Assembly (NCBI GenBank): GCA_023395555.1
Contig: JAEWYQ010000017.1
Span: 1 to 64,000 of the forward strand
DNA from: Bacillota bacterium
GTDB lineage: Bacteria > Bacillota > Clostridia > Lachnospirales > Lachnospiraceae
Direction: 5' to 3'
Length of the DNA: 64,000 nt
Positions 1 to 9,857 of the stretch are shown here, piece by piece. The notes under the pieces are model-generated. The model saw only the letters and a program-made list of their open reading frames with translations. It did no database searches and was not told where the DNA came from. Position 1 is the first letter of the stretch, and each line of letters begins with the position of its first letter. Position numbers and translations under genes: made by a program.

Positions 1-111
1 GGCCGGCACGCTGGGGAAGCCGGGTCTGCGCCCAGATGGATGGACACTCCTATTCACCGCATTAGTATAAGGAAGGATATAATATTAAGAAAAAAGCGAG
101 GAGGGGAAGGG

Positions 112-1383
112 ATGGAGTTTAAGAAGGGAACGGACGGTGAACCATTGGATGGCGTCAGAAGCTTGAAAACAGAACATGAGCGGGAGAGGTTAGGGCTATA
201 TATTCATATTCCCTTCTGCGTGAGAAAATGTGATTATTGCGATTTCTTGTCCGCTCCGGCAACGGAGCAGCTTCAAAAGGCATATGCAGAAGCTCTTTTT
301 GCGGAAATTGAGAGTTATGCGGGGAGGACCTGGGATTATCGTGTGGCGACTTTGTTTTTTGGGGGCGGGACTCCTTCCTGCATCGAAGGGGAAGCAATTA
401 AGAGGATTATGGATCGGATAGCACGGGTGTTTGTACTTAGCCGTGATGACTTGGAGGCGACTATTGAGGTGAATCCGGGAACCATAAACAGGGAGAAGCT
501 GTTGTGGTATCGGGAAGCAGGACTAAACCGGATCAGCTTTGGGCTCCAGTCGGCGGATGACCGGGAGTTGAAAAGATTGGGAAGGATTCATTCCTTCCAG
601 GAATTTCTTGAAAATTACCGGTTAGCCAGGGAGCTTGGCTTTCATAATATTAATGTGGATCTTATGTCTGCTCTGCCAGGACAGACACAGGAATCCTGGG
701 AGAGAACCCTGCGCACCGCGGCGGAGCTTGGGGCGGAGCATGTTTCGGCTTACAGCCTGATTATTGAGGAAGGAACGAAATTCTATGAACGTTACCGGCC
801 CGGGGGACCTCAGGAAAAGGAGCTGCCGGATGAGGATACGGACCGGCGGATGTATTATAGGACGAAAGAGATACTGGAGGAATACGGATATCACAGATAT
901 GAGATCTCTAATTATGCAAGGGAGCAGTATGAGTGCAGGCATAACAATTCCTACTGGGAACGGACTTCGTATCTGGGACTCGGACTGGGAGCGGCATCCT
1001 TGATTGATAATATTCGATTTACAAATAAGAAGAAGCTTACTGAGTATATTGACTTGTGCAAAGAGTATGGCAGGAACAGGGAAAGAGCGGAAGGCGGGGA
1101 GCCTTTAAGCCGGGATTTGATTGGGATCAGGGAGGATATTACCTCTCTTACCCGGAAGGAACAAATGGAGGAGTTTCTGTTTTTGGGATTGAGAAAATGC
1201 GAGGGCATCGGGTTAGCGGATTTTAAGCGGCAGTTTGGACAGGAGCTCTCCGAGGTCTATGGAGAGCAGTTAAAACAACTGGAAGGGAAGGAATTGATTG
1301 TAATCCGGGATGGCAGACTTCAGTTAACGGAGCTGGGGATTGATCTCAGCAATTCGGTGCTGGCGGAGTTTCTGCTGGATTAA
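112..1383 (+). CDS. hemW: HemW-like radical SAM protein (heme chaperone family)
   Basis: Radical SAM protein of the HemW/HemN-like family, now regarded as heme-binding chaperones rather than true coproporphyrinogen oxidases. The cluster-binding CxxxCxxC is in IHIPFCVRKCDYCDF (C36, C40, C43 from the chosen start), followed by FFGGGTPS and the GLQS motif typical of the family. The reading frame stays open to the left edge, but ATG 112 is preceded by GAGGAGGGG at 98-106 and gives 423 aa. Earlier in-frame codons have no ribosome site. It sits just upstream of hrcA, the usual clostridial order after lepA, which would lie outside the window. The first 111 bases hold no recognisable gene end. Confidence 0.9.
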   Translation: MEFKKGTDGEPLDGVRSLKTEHERERLGLYIHIPFCVRKCDYCDFLSAPATEQLQKAYAEALFAEIESYAGRTWDYRVATLFFGGGTPSCIEGEAIKRIMDRIARVFVLSRDDLEATIEVNPGTINREKLLWYREAGLNRISFGLQSADDRELKRLGRIHSFQEFLENYRLARELGFHNINVDLMSALPGQTQESWERTLRTAAELGAEHVSAYSLIIEEGTKFYERYRPGGPQEKELPDEDTDRRMYYRTKEILEEYGYHRYEISNYAREQYECRHNNSYWERTSYLGLGLGAASLIDNIRFTNKKKLTEYIDLCKEYGRNRERAEGGEPLSRDLIGIREDITSLTRKEQMEEFLFLGLRKCEGIGLADFKRQFGQELSEVYGEQLKQLEGKELIVIRDGRLQLTELGIDLSNSVLAEFLLD

Positions 1384-1441
1384 GGGCCGTGCTTTTTGTG
1401 ATATTCTCACCATATTTTAATAATTAATTTTTAAAACTGCC

Positions 1442-1470
1442 TTGACAAAAGAAAATGTTAGTGCTATTTT
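1442..1470 (+). promoter_or_regulatory. Sigma-A promoter of the hrcA heat-shock operon
   Basis: TTGACA at 1442-1447 and TATTTT at 1465-1470, 17 bp apart, directly upstream of the CIRCE operator and ~120 bp before hrcA. Confidence 0.75.
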
Positions 1471-1481
1471 ATTTATAGATG

Positions 1482-1508
1482 TTAGCACTCTATCGGGTTG
1501 AGTGCTAA
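1482..1508 (+). promoter_or_regulatory. CIRCE operator (HrcA binding site)
   Basis: Perfect inverted repeat TTAGCACTC-N9-GAGTGCTAA (1482-1490 and 1500-1508), the canonical CIRCE element. It lies just downstream of the -10 box, so HrcA bound here would block initiation of its own operon with grpE, dnaK and dnaJ. HrcA is made by the next gene, giving the known feedback loop. Confidence 0.97.
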
Positions 1509-1585
1509 CAACAAAGATGGAAAGTGAGTATACGTTGTGATGCAACGTATGGTATATGGGAATTTACAACGGATCGAGGTAGGTC

Positions 1586-2617
1586 ATGCAGCAGTTGGAT
1601 GAAAGAAAACGAAAGATATTGCAGGCTGTTATCCGTAATTATCTTGAGACTGGGGAGCCGGTGGGCTCCAGAACCATTTCCAAGTATACGGATCTCAATT
1701 TAAGTTCCGCAACCATACGCAACGAGATGTCAGACCTGGAGGAGATGGGATATATTATCCAGCCCCATACCTCCGCGGGACGTATTCCCTCAGATAAGGG
1801 CTATCGCTTATATGTGGACACCCTGCTGGAGGATAAGGTCAACGAGGTGGCAGATATGAGGGAGATGCTGATCCAGAAGGCGGACCGGTTGGAAAGCCTG
1901 CTGCAGCAGGTGGCGAAGCTTCTTGCGGTGAACACCCAGTATACCACCATGGTTTCCGCACCCCAGTATAAGAAGAAGGTTAAGTTCGTACAGCTCACGG
2001 AGATGGACGAGAAACAGCTGCTGGCGGTGATTGTATTTGAAAGGAATATTGTTAAGAATAAGATACTTCAAGTAACGTCATCCTTAAATAAAGAAACAAT
2101 CTTAAAGCTTAATATTATCATCAATACATTTTTACAGGGCCTGGATCTGGGAGAAATCAATCTGCCGGTCATTTCCCAGATGAAGGAGCAGGCAGGCGAA
2201 TACCGCAATCTGGTGAATGACATACTGGATGCCATCATGCAGGCGGTCAATGAAGAGGAGGATCTGGAGATCTACACCTCGGGAACCACCAATATACTCC
2301 GCTATCCCGAATTAAGTGATAAGGAGAAGGCAAGCGAGATCCTCTATACTCTGGAAGAGAAGAAGGCCTTGACGGAGTTGATCCAGGATAAGATGGAGGA
2401 TGAGGATAACAGGGGCATCCAGGTATACATCGGTGACGAGACACCGGTGGAGACCATGAAGGAATGCTCGGTAGTGACAGCTACCTACGAGATAGAAGAA
2501 GGGGTATACGGCAAGGTGGGAATTATCGGACCCAAGAGAATGGATTATCAGAAGGTAGTGAGCACATTGCAGTCACTGATGATGCAATTGGATGATATAT
2601 TCAAGAAGAAAACATAG
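1586..2617 (+). CDS. hrcA: Heat-inducible transcription repressor HrcA
   Basis: Repressor of class I heat-shock genes that binds CIRCE, a perfect copy of which lies about 80 bp upstream. The 343 aa length is normal. The N-terminal winged helix is visible (RKRKILQAVIRNYLETGEPV, then VGSRTISK and SSATIRNEMSDLEEMGYI), followed by the GAF-like regulatory domain and the C-terminal VGIIGPKRMDY motif. ATG 1586 has GAGGTAGG just before it. It is the first gene of the hrcA-grpE-dnaK-dnaJ operon. In the family, activity depends on GroEL, which is not in the window. Confidence 0.96.
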   Translation: MQQLDERKRKILQAVIRNYLETGEPVGSRTISKYTDLNLSSATIRNEMSDLEEMGYIIQPHTSAGRIPSDKGYRLYVDTLLEDKVNEVADMREMLIQKADRLESLLQQVAKLLAVNTQYTTMVSAPQYKKKVKFVQLTEMDEKQLLAVIVFERNIVKNKILQVTSSLNKETILKLNIIINTFLQGLDLGEINLPVISQMKEQAGEYRNLVNDILDAIMQAVNEEEDLEIYTSGTTNILRYPELSDKEKASEILYTLEEKKALTELIQDKMEDEDNRGIQVYIGDETPVETMKECSVVTATYEIEEGVYGKVGIIGPKRMDYQKVVSTLQSLMMQLDDIFKKKT

Positions 2618-2656
2618 GACAAAAGAGTCTTGTAAAGGAAAGGTGGTATTCATCCC

Positions 2657-3361
2657 TTGGAAGATATGGATAAAGCAATAGAAATAATAAAAGCTGCCAT
2701 GGAGAAGGAGAAGGAAATGAAGGAAAAATCAAATGACAGGACGGATCAGCAGACAGAGGATATTCCAGTGACCGAAGCCGGAGAGGGATCCGCACAAGAG
2801 TTGGAGAGCTGTCCGGAGACAGAGGCCGTTGATGAGACGGCGGAGGAGACTCCCGCGGAGGCTGCAGAGAAAACTGAGAAATCCGGAAAGGGCTTTTTCA
2901 AAAACTCCAAATCAAAGGAATTAGCAGCCAAGGATCAGAAAATCGAGGAGCTTACGGACCGCTTAATGAGAACCATGGCGGAATTTGATAACTACCGCAA
3001 GCGCTCCGAGAAGGAAAAAACCATGATGTATGATATGGGCGTCAAGAGCTTTATTGAAAAGATGCTCCCCATCATAGATAATTTTGAGCGTGGCCTGGGT
3101 GCCATAACGGATAAGGAAAAGGAAGGTGCATTTGCACAGGGAATTGAATTGATTTACCGCCAGCTGCTGACAGCGCTGGAGGAAATCGGAGTAAAGCCCA
3201 TTGATGCCGTAGGGAAGACCTTTGACCCTAATTTTCACAATGCGGTGATGCACGGTGAGGACGACAGCATGGGAGAGAACATCGTAACAGATGAGTTCCA
3301 GAAGGGCTATATGTATAAGGATATCGTGGTACGTTACAGCATGGTGAAGGTTGTGAATTAG
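2657..3361 (+). CDS. grpE: Nucleotide exchange factor GrpE
   Basis: Co-chaperone that releases ADP from DnaK. There is an acidic, low-complexity N-terminal arm (about residues 20-75), then a coiled coil with the family stretch AEFDNYRKRSEKEK. The C-terminal beta domain follows with GVKPIDAVGKTFDPNFHNAV, and the protein ends in DIVVRYSMVKVVN. The start is uncertain. TTG 2657 has AAAGGTGG 10 nt upstream. ATG 2666 is too far from it, and ATG 2717 follows a purine-rich GGAGAAGGAGAAGG run inside the arm. It lies 39 nt after hrcA. Confidence 0.93.
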   Translation: MEDMDKAIEIIKAAMEKEKEMKEKSNDRTDQQTEDIPVTEAGEGSAQELESCPETEAVDETAEETPAEAAEKTEKSGKGFFKNSKSKELAAKDQKIEELTDRLMRTMAEFDNYRKRSEKEKTMMYDMGVKSFIEKMLPIIDNFERGLGAITDKEKEGAFAQGIELIYRQLLTALEEIGVKPIDAVGKTFDPNFHNAVMHGEDDSMGENIVTDEFQKGYMYKDIVVRYSMVKVVN

Positions 3362-3410
3362 TAACAAACACAGAGGTTGTGATAAAGGCTGCGAGTTAGC
3401 AGCGGGCACA

Positions 3411-3430
3411 GGGCTTCGGAAAGAAGCCGG
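3411..3430 (+). other. Stem-loop between grpE and dnaK
   Basis: GGCTTC-GGAAA-GAAGCC can form a short hairpin in the 138-nt grpE-dnaK gap. There is no T tract, so it is not a terminator. It could be a processing or stability element of the polycistronic mRNA, but this is inference. Confidence 0.4.
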
Positions 3431-3439
3431 ATATCGTAA

Positions 3440-5377
<1,938 letters not shown>

Positions 5378-5396
5378 AGTGTTATAAATGTAGTTT

Positions 5397-5437
5397 TATG
5401 GAGGAATGAGATCCTTTCCGGGTTTCATTTCTCCATA
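5397..5437 (+). other. Stem-loop between dnaK and dnaJ
   Basis: TATGGAGGAATGA (5397-5409) pairs with TCATTTCTCCATA (5425-5437), 13 bp with one G-T pair. No T run follows, so it is more likely an mRNA-stabilising or partial-termination hairpin than a full terminator within the dnaK operon. Confidence 0.5.
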
Positions 5438-5515
5438 GCAAGGGGCGGTCAGAACTGACTGCCTATTTGCAATTGTATGGAGGATAAAGCATAGCTATGA
5501 AAGGTGAAGAGGAAA

Positions 5516-6658
5516 ATGGCAGATAAACGTGATTATTATGAGGTCTTAGGTGTCGGAAGGACGGCCACGGATGACGAGCTCAAAAAAGCATACAGACAGC
5601 TGGCGAAAAAGTATCATCCGGACACCAACCCCGGAGATAAGGCTGCAGAGGCAAAGTTTAAGGAGGCTTCGGAAGCTTATGCCGTATTAAGTGATGCGGA
5701 TAAGCGCAGGCAGTATGACCAGTTCGGACATGCCGCCTTTGATGGAAGCGGAGGAGCCGGAGCAGGCGGCTTTGATTTCAGTTCCATGGATATGGGAGAC
5801 ATTTTTGGAGATATCTTCGGAGATCTCTTTGGTTCCCGTTCCCGCCGCGCCAACAATGGCCCGATGCAGGGGGCGAATCTGCGTACTTCTATCAGGATCA
5901 CCTTTGAAGAAGCGGTGTTTGGAACGGAGAAAGAGCTGGAGTTGACCTTAAAGGATGACTGTCATACCTGTCACGGTACCGGAGCAAAGCCCGGAACCAA
6001 TGCCGATACCTGCCCCAAGTGCGGCGGAAAGGGGCAGGTGGTCTATTCCCAGCAGTCTCTGTTCGGCATGGTGCGCAATGTTCAGACCTGCCCGGACTGT
6101 AAAGGTACCGGTAAGATCATAAAGGATAAATGTTCCGATTGTTACGGAACGGGTTACATCAGCAGCAAAAAGAAGATTAAGGTCAGTATTCCGGCGGGAA
6201 TTGACAGCGGTCAAAGTGTCAGAATCCGCGGGAAGGGCGAGCCGGGAACCAACGGCGGGCCCAGAGGTGATCTGCTGGTAGAGATTGATGTGAGCAGGCA
6301 TCCCATCTTCCAGAGACAGGATTACGATATCTTCTCCACGGCACCGATTTCCTACGCAACCGCAGTTCTGGGCGGTGATGTGAAGATTAATACGGTGGAC
6401 GGGGATGTGATCTATAATGTGAAGCCCGGCACACAGACGGATACCAAGGTGCGGTTAAGGGAAAAAGGTGTGCCCAGCCTGAGGAACAAGGCAGTACGCG
6501 GGGATCATTATGTTACCCTGGTGGTACAGGTTCCGACCAGCCTTAATTCGGAACAGAAGGAGCTTCTGAGGAAGTTTGACGATGCCATGACCGGCAAGAG
6601 TGACCGTGGTGCAGAGGGTACAGAAACCGAAAAAACAAAGAAAAAGTTCTGGAAGTAA
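5516..6658 (+). CDS. dnaJ: Chaperone DnaJ (Hsp40)
   Basis: Type I Hsp40 co-chaperone, 380 aa. The J domain begins [10 protein letters not shown] with the HPD tripeptide in [11 protein letters not shown] Gly/Phe-rich linker with [14 protein letters not shown] follows. The zinc domain has four CxxCxGxG repeats ([32 protein letters not shown]) before the C-terminal substrate-binding region. ATG 5516 is 9 nt after AAGGTG. An in-frame GTG at 5504 is less likely because the family starts with a short leader before DYYEVL. It ends the heat-shock operon, with a terminator at 6685. Confidence 0.97.
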   Translation: MADKRDYYEVLGVGRTATDDELKKAYRQLAKKYHPDTNPGDKAAEAKFKEASEAYAVLSDADKRRQYDQFGHAAFDGSGGAGAGGFDFSSMDMGDIFGDIFGDLFGSRSRRANNGPMQGANLRTSIRITFEEAVFGTEKELELTLKDDCHTCHGTGAKPGTNADTCPKCGGKGQVVYSQQSLFGMVRNVQTCPDCKGTGKIIKDKCSDCYGTGYISSKKKIKVSIPAGIDSGQSVRIRGKGEPGTNGGPRGDLLVEIDVSRHPIFQRQDYDIFSTAPISYATAVLGGDVKINTVDGDVIYNVKPGTQTDTKVRLREKGVPSLRNKAVRGDHYVTLVVQVPTSLNSEQKELLRKFDDAMTGKSDRGAEGTETEKTKKKFWK

Positions 6659-6684
6659 GAAATTCAAAGTTTTCTATCAGAAGA

Positions 6685-6722
6685 AACCCGGAATGGTTCT
6701 CAATGGGGCTATTCTGGGTTTT
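6685..6722 (+). terminator. Rho-independent terminator after dnaJ
   Basis: AACCCGGAAT (6685-6694) pairs with ATTCTGGGTT (6711-6720) with one G-T pair, followed by a short T run. It marks the end of the heat-shock operon. Confidence 0.7.
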
Positions 6723-6829
6723 ATGCGCTGTTCGAATTGGTAAGGCTGTGCGTATGGATAGGAATGTAGATTGGAAAGCAATTCTTCCGGATTTTTGTGC
6801 CGCGGATGGGCGGCAGAATGGATGTTGAC

Positions 6830-7789
6830 ATGAAATGGACAAAGTTTACCTTGGATACAACGACAAAAGCCGTTGATCTGATTAGTGATATGTTAAACGA
6901 CCTGGGAATCTCAGGAATTGAAATCATCGATAATGTACCGATTACAGAGGAAGAGAGAAAGCAGATGTTCATTGACATTCTGCCGGAGCTGCCGAAGGAC
7001 GACGGATCGGCCCAGGTCAGCTTTTATCTGGATGCGGAGGAGGATGCCGAGGCCCTGCTGGAGAGGGTGCGGGAGGGGCTCCGGGAGCTGTCTTCTTATA
7101 CTGAGATTGGAAAGGGGAGTATCCGCCAGTCAGAGACAGAGGATAAGGACTGGATTAATAACTGGAAGCAATTTTTCAAGCCTTTCCGGGTGGATGATAC
7201 CATTGTGATCAAACCGACCTGGGAAGAGCTGGAGGAAACCCGGGAAGGTGATCTGGTAATCGAAATTGATCCGGGCATTTCCTTTGGCACAGGCTCTCAT
7301 GAGACCACAAAGCTCTGTATTATGGGAATGAAGAAATACATGAGTGAGGATGCCGTGGTTCTGGATGCGGGCAGCGGCAGCGGAATTCTTTCCATTATCG
7401 CGAAAAAGCTTGGTGCAAAAGAGGTTCTGGGCATAGACATTGATTCTAACGCCACCGATTCGGCTATTGAGAATGCTCAGGTCAATCAGTTGGAAATTAA
7501 AGAAGGAGGTCTCAGATTTATTACTGCTAACATCCTTGAAGAAGATAGTATCACGGATTTGCCCGAAAGAGAACAGTACGATATGGTAGTGGCAAATATT
7601 CTGGCCGATGTAATCATTCCCCTGTCCAAGGTGATTGGTAACTATCTGAAACCGGGCGGTATCTTTATCAGTTCAGGGATTATTCATATGAAGGAAGCCG
7701 CCGTAAGGGAGGCAATTCTGGAAAATCAATTTCAGATATTGGAGGTTAACCGTATGGGGGACTGGGTATCCTTTGTAGCGCAAAAGTAA
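6830..7789 (+). CDS. prmA: Ribosomal protein L11 methyltransferase PrmA
   Basis: SAM-dependent methyltransferase that methylates ribosomal protein L11. The N-terminal substrate-recognition domain is followed by the Rossmann-like domain with VLDAGSGSGILSI (SAM loop) and VVANILADVI, the family's NxxA-type motif. DPGISFGTGSHETTKLC is a strong PrmA signature. ATG 6830 (MKWTKFTLDTT) gives 319 aa, the usual size. No clear Shine-Dalgarno precedes it, and the in-frame codons at 6797, 6806 and 6818 are alternatives. prmA commonly follows dnaJ and precedes rsmE in clostridia, as here. Confidence 0.92.
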   Translation: MKWTKFTLDTTTKAVDLISDMLNDLGISGIEIIDNVPITEEERKQMFIDILPELPKDDGSAQVSFYLDAEEDAEALLERVREGLRELSSYTEIGKGSIRQSETEDKDWINNWKQFFKPFRVDDTIVIKPTWEELEETREGDLVIEIDPGISFGTGSHETTKLCIMGMKKYMSEDAVVLDAGSGSGILSIIAKKLGAKEVLGIDIDSNATDSAIENAQVNQLEIKEGGLRFITANILEEDSITDLPEREQYDMVVANILADVIIPLSKVIGNYLKPGGIFISSGIIHMKEAAVREAILENQFQILEVNRMGDWVSFVAQK

Positions 7790-7815
7790 ATCGAAAATAG
7801 ATGGAATTATGCATT

Positions 7816-7853
7816 AAAGCCACTCGAAAACCGGCAGGTTACGGGTGGCTTTT
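7816..7853 (+). terminator. Rho-independent terminator after prmA
   Basis: GCCACTCG (7819-7826) pairs with CGGGTGGC (7842-7849) with one G-T pair. It is flanked by AAA before and TTTT after, which gives a possible two-way terminator. Confidence 0.75.
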
Positions 7854-7907
7854 ACTGTTGCAGGACCAATTCGGGATCAATAGACGGCTCAGACTTCAGT
7901 CCCGGTA

Positions 7908-8152
7908 TCAGCCGTCCAGCCTGATCAAAGACAACTGAATTTTTTTAGTAAATCCATTTTTTGCCGGAGAATATTCATCAATAATAAAAGAGGCTTGATA
8001 TTTTTTGGTTAGCTCATAAATGGATATCAATCCTATGAATGCGTGGTAATTTTTTTAATACCTAAATTCTCGAGAACTTCTGATTTAACTGGAACTCCGC
8101 TGTCAAGCACTTCGATTATATTATGTTGATCGATGATACCAATATGCGTAGC
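7908..8152 (-). pseudogene. Relic of a GHKL-type sensor histidine kinase, C-terminal end
   Basis: On the minus strand, from 8152 downward, one frame reads IIEVLDSGVPVKSEVLENLG then IKKITTHS and a stop. A second frame continues IGLISIYELTKKYQASF and ends at 7908. Together these match the end of an AgrC/LytS-like GHKL ATPase domain: the D-x-G box, the LG...TTH segment and the GIGL box. A short deletion and frameshift remove the Gly-rich residues expected between TTH and IGL. Nothing of the sensor or dimerisation parts remains, so this is a decayed fragment. It fills most of the 465-nt prmA-rsmE gap. Confidence 0.65.
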
Positions 8153-8176
8153 TTACATAAATTAATAATTTTATCG

Positions 8177-8205
8177 TTGAACATATGTTCTTAATGGGGT
8201 ATAAT
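8177..8205 (+). promoter_or_regulatory. Sigma-A promoter of rsmE
   Basis: TTGAAC (8177-8182) and TATAAT (8200-8205) with 17-bp spacing, 50 bp before the rsmE start. Confidence 0.8.
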
Positions 8206-8254
8206 GAATAGAGATGACATATTTTAAAATTTCAAGAAAAATCAGGGAGCAGCT

Positions 8255-9004
8255 ATGCATCGTTTTTATGTAGAGAAGGAACAGATTGCAGATCACGCCG
8301 CGGTCATTACCGGCCCGGATGTCAATCATATCAGGAATGTTCTGCGTATGAGAGCCGGGGATGAAATAATAATTTGTAATGGACAAGGAAAAGATTGTTA
8401 TTGTATAATTAATAGGGTGTCCGAGAAGGAAGTGATTGCCGAGGTACAGTCGGTACAGGATACCGGTACCGAGCTGAAGGCGGGAATCACCCTGTTCCAG
8501 GGGCTGCCAAAGCAGGATAAGATGGAGCTTATTATTCAGAAGGCGGTTGAACTGGGGGTCTATGAGATTGTTCCGGTGATGACCAGGCGGGTTATCGTGA
8601 AGCTGGATGATAAGAAGAAGGAAGAGAAGAAACTGGAGCGATGGCAGGCAATCGCCGAAGGGGCTGCCAAGCAGTCCGGGCGGGGAATTATACCGGTCAT
8701 TCTGCCGGTTCAGACCTATGCCCAGGCAATGGAATATGCAAGGACCCTGGACTGCAATATCATTCCCTATGAGAATGCCAGAGGAATAGAATATACAAGA
8801 GAGATCATAAACAGCCTGCCGCAATACCGCCGGATTGGGGTTTTCATCGGACCGGAGGGGGGCTTCGAGGAAGCGGAGGTAGAATATGCTGCCGAACGGG
8901 GAGTGCATCCGGTTACGCTGGGAAGGCGGATTCTGCGGACGGAGACAGCCGGAATGGCGGTTCTGTCCATGATGATGCTGGCGCTGGAGGAAGGCGGAAG
9001 GTAG
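8255..9004 (+). CDS. rsmE: 16S rRNA (uracil1498-N3)-methyltransferase RsmE
   Basis: SPOUT-class methyltransferase acting on U1498 of 16S rRNA. An N-terminal PUA-like part is followed by the knot domain with IGVFIGPEGGFEEAEVEYA and LGRRILRTETAGM, both classic RsmE signatures. The length of 249 aa is normal. ATG 8255 has GGGAGC upstream, and a consensus promoter precedes it. It starts a run of closely packed genes (alarmone synthetase, methyltransferase, pseudouridine synthase, phosphatase). Confidence 0.95.
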   Translation: MHRFYVEKEQIADHAAVITGPDVNHIRNVLRMRAGDEIIICNGQGKDCYCIINRVSEKEVIAEVQSVQDTGTELKAGITLFQGLPKQDKMELIIQKAVELGVYEIVPVMTRRVIVKLDDKKKEEKKLERWQAIAEGAAKQSGRGIIPVILPVQTYAQAMEYARTLDCNIIPYENARGIEYTREIINSLPQYRRIGVFIGPEGGFEEAEVEYAAERGVHPVTLGRRILRTETAGMAVLSMMMLALEEGGR

Positions 9005-9035
9005 GAATGAATGTTTTTTAGGAGGTAAGTTACCA

Positions 9036-9839
9036 ATGGAGATACAGCTTTGGAGAGAGATACTCGACCCTTATGCCCTGGCGGTGGATGAATTGATTAT
9101 TAAATTCAACCATATCATTGATGAATATAAGCATGTGGGTGCTTATTCACCGATCGAACAGGTGACAGGCCGTGTAAAAACAATATCAAGTATTCTGGAG
9201 AAAGCCCAGAAGAAGAATTTTGAGTTGGACCAGTTTGAGGAAATGATTGACGATATTGCAGGAATTCGTATCATCTGCCAGTTTGTTGAAGATATTTACA
9301 AGGTGGTGGATATTATTAAGAAGAGATCTGATATGAGAATTAAGAGAGAGAAGGATTATATTAATAATATGAAAAAGAGCGGTTACCGCTCCTATCATTT
9401 GATTGTTAATTATGATGTGGAGACCCTGAAGGGAAAGAAGGAGCTTCAGGTAGAGATACAGATCCGAACCCTGGCAATGAATTTCTGGGCAACCATTGAA
9501 CATTCCCTTCAATATAAGTATAAGCAGAATATGCCGGAGCATATCAGGGAGCGCCTGACTTCGGCGGCGGAGGCAGTCCTGATTCTTGATCAGGATATGT
9601 CGGTGGTCCGGGATGAGATTATGGATGCGCAGAATTCCTTTACGGTTAAGGCGAATATCGTGGCAGATATTCTTACCAATATACAGAACCTGTATAAGGT
9701 GGCGAAAAAGCAGGAGGTCATCTCCATTCAGGATGAATTCTTCCGCATCTACCAGAACGGAGACCAGGAGGAGCTGACCAGGTTCAGCCAGGAGCTGGAT
9801 ATGATATCTGCCCGCTACCGCGCCCAAAGCCTGAGATAA
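9036..9839 (+). CDS. Small alarmone synthetase, RelQ/YjbM-like GTP pyrophosphokinase
   Basis: Single-domain (p)ppGpp synthetase of the RelA/SpoT synthetase fold, without an HD hydrolase or TGS/ACT domains. The expected motifs are visible: DDIAGIRIICQFVEDIY, KREKDYINNMKKSGYRSYHL, VEIQIRTLAMNFWATIEHSL. At 267 aa it is longer than Bacillus YjbM (about 211 aa). The extra length is a C-terminal helical tail. The start ATG 9036 follows TAGGAGGTAAG. Products would be ppGpp or pppGpp from GTP/GDP and ATP. Lachnospiraceae usually also have a long Rel, not seen here. Confidence 0.92.
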   Translation: MEIQLWREILDPYALAVDELIIKFNHIIDEYKHVGAYSPIEQVTGRVKTISSILEKAQKKNFELDQFEEMIDDIAGIRIICQFVEDIYKVVDIIKKRSDMRIKREKDYINNMKKSGYRSYHLIVNYDVETLKGKKELQVEIQIRTLAMNFWATIEHSLQYKYKQNMPEHIRERLTSAAEAVLILDQDMSVVRDEIMDAQNSFTVKANIVADILTNIQNLYKVAKKQEVISIQDEFFRIYQNGDQEELTRFSQELDMISARYRAQSLR

Positions 9840-9857
9840 GAATAACGGAGAGAGAGA

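Noticed and set aside
1..111. 3' end of a preceding gene such as lepA
   Set aside because: Short open stretches exist in all three frames, but no recognisable protein end can be read from so little sequence.
8171..8908. 245-codon minus-strand ORF
   Set aside because: Shadow of rsmE. It has no recognisable domain and no ribosome site.
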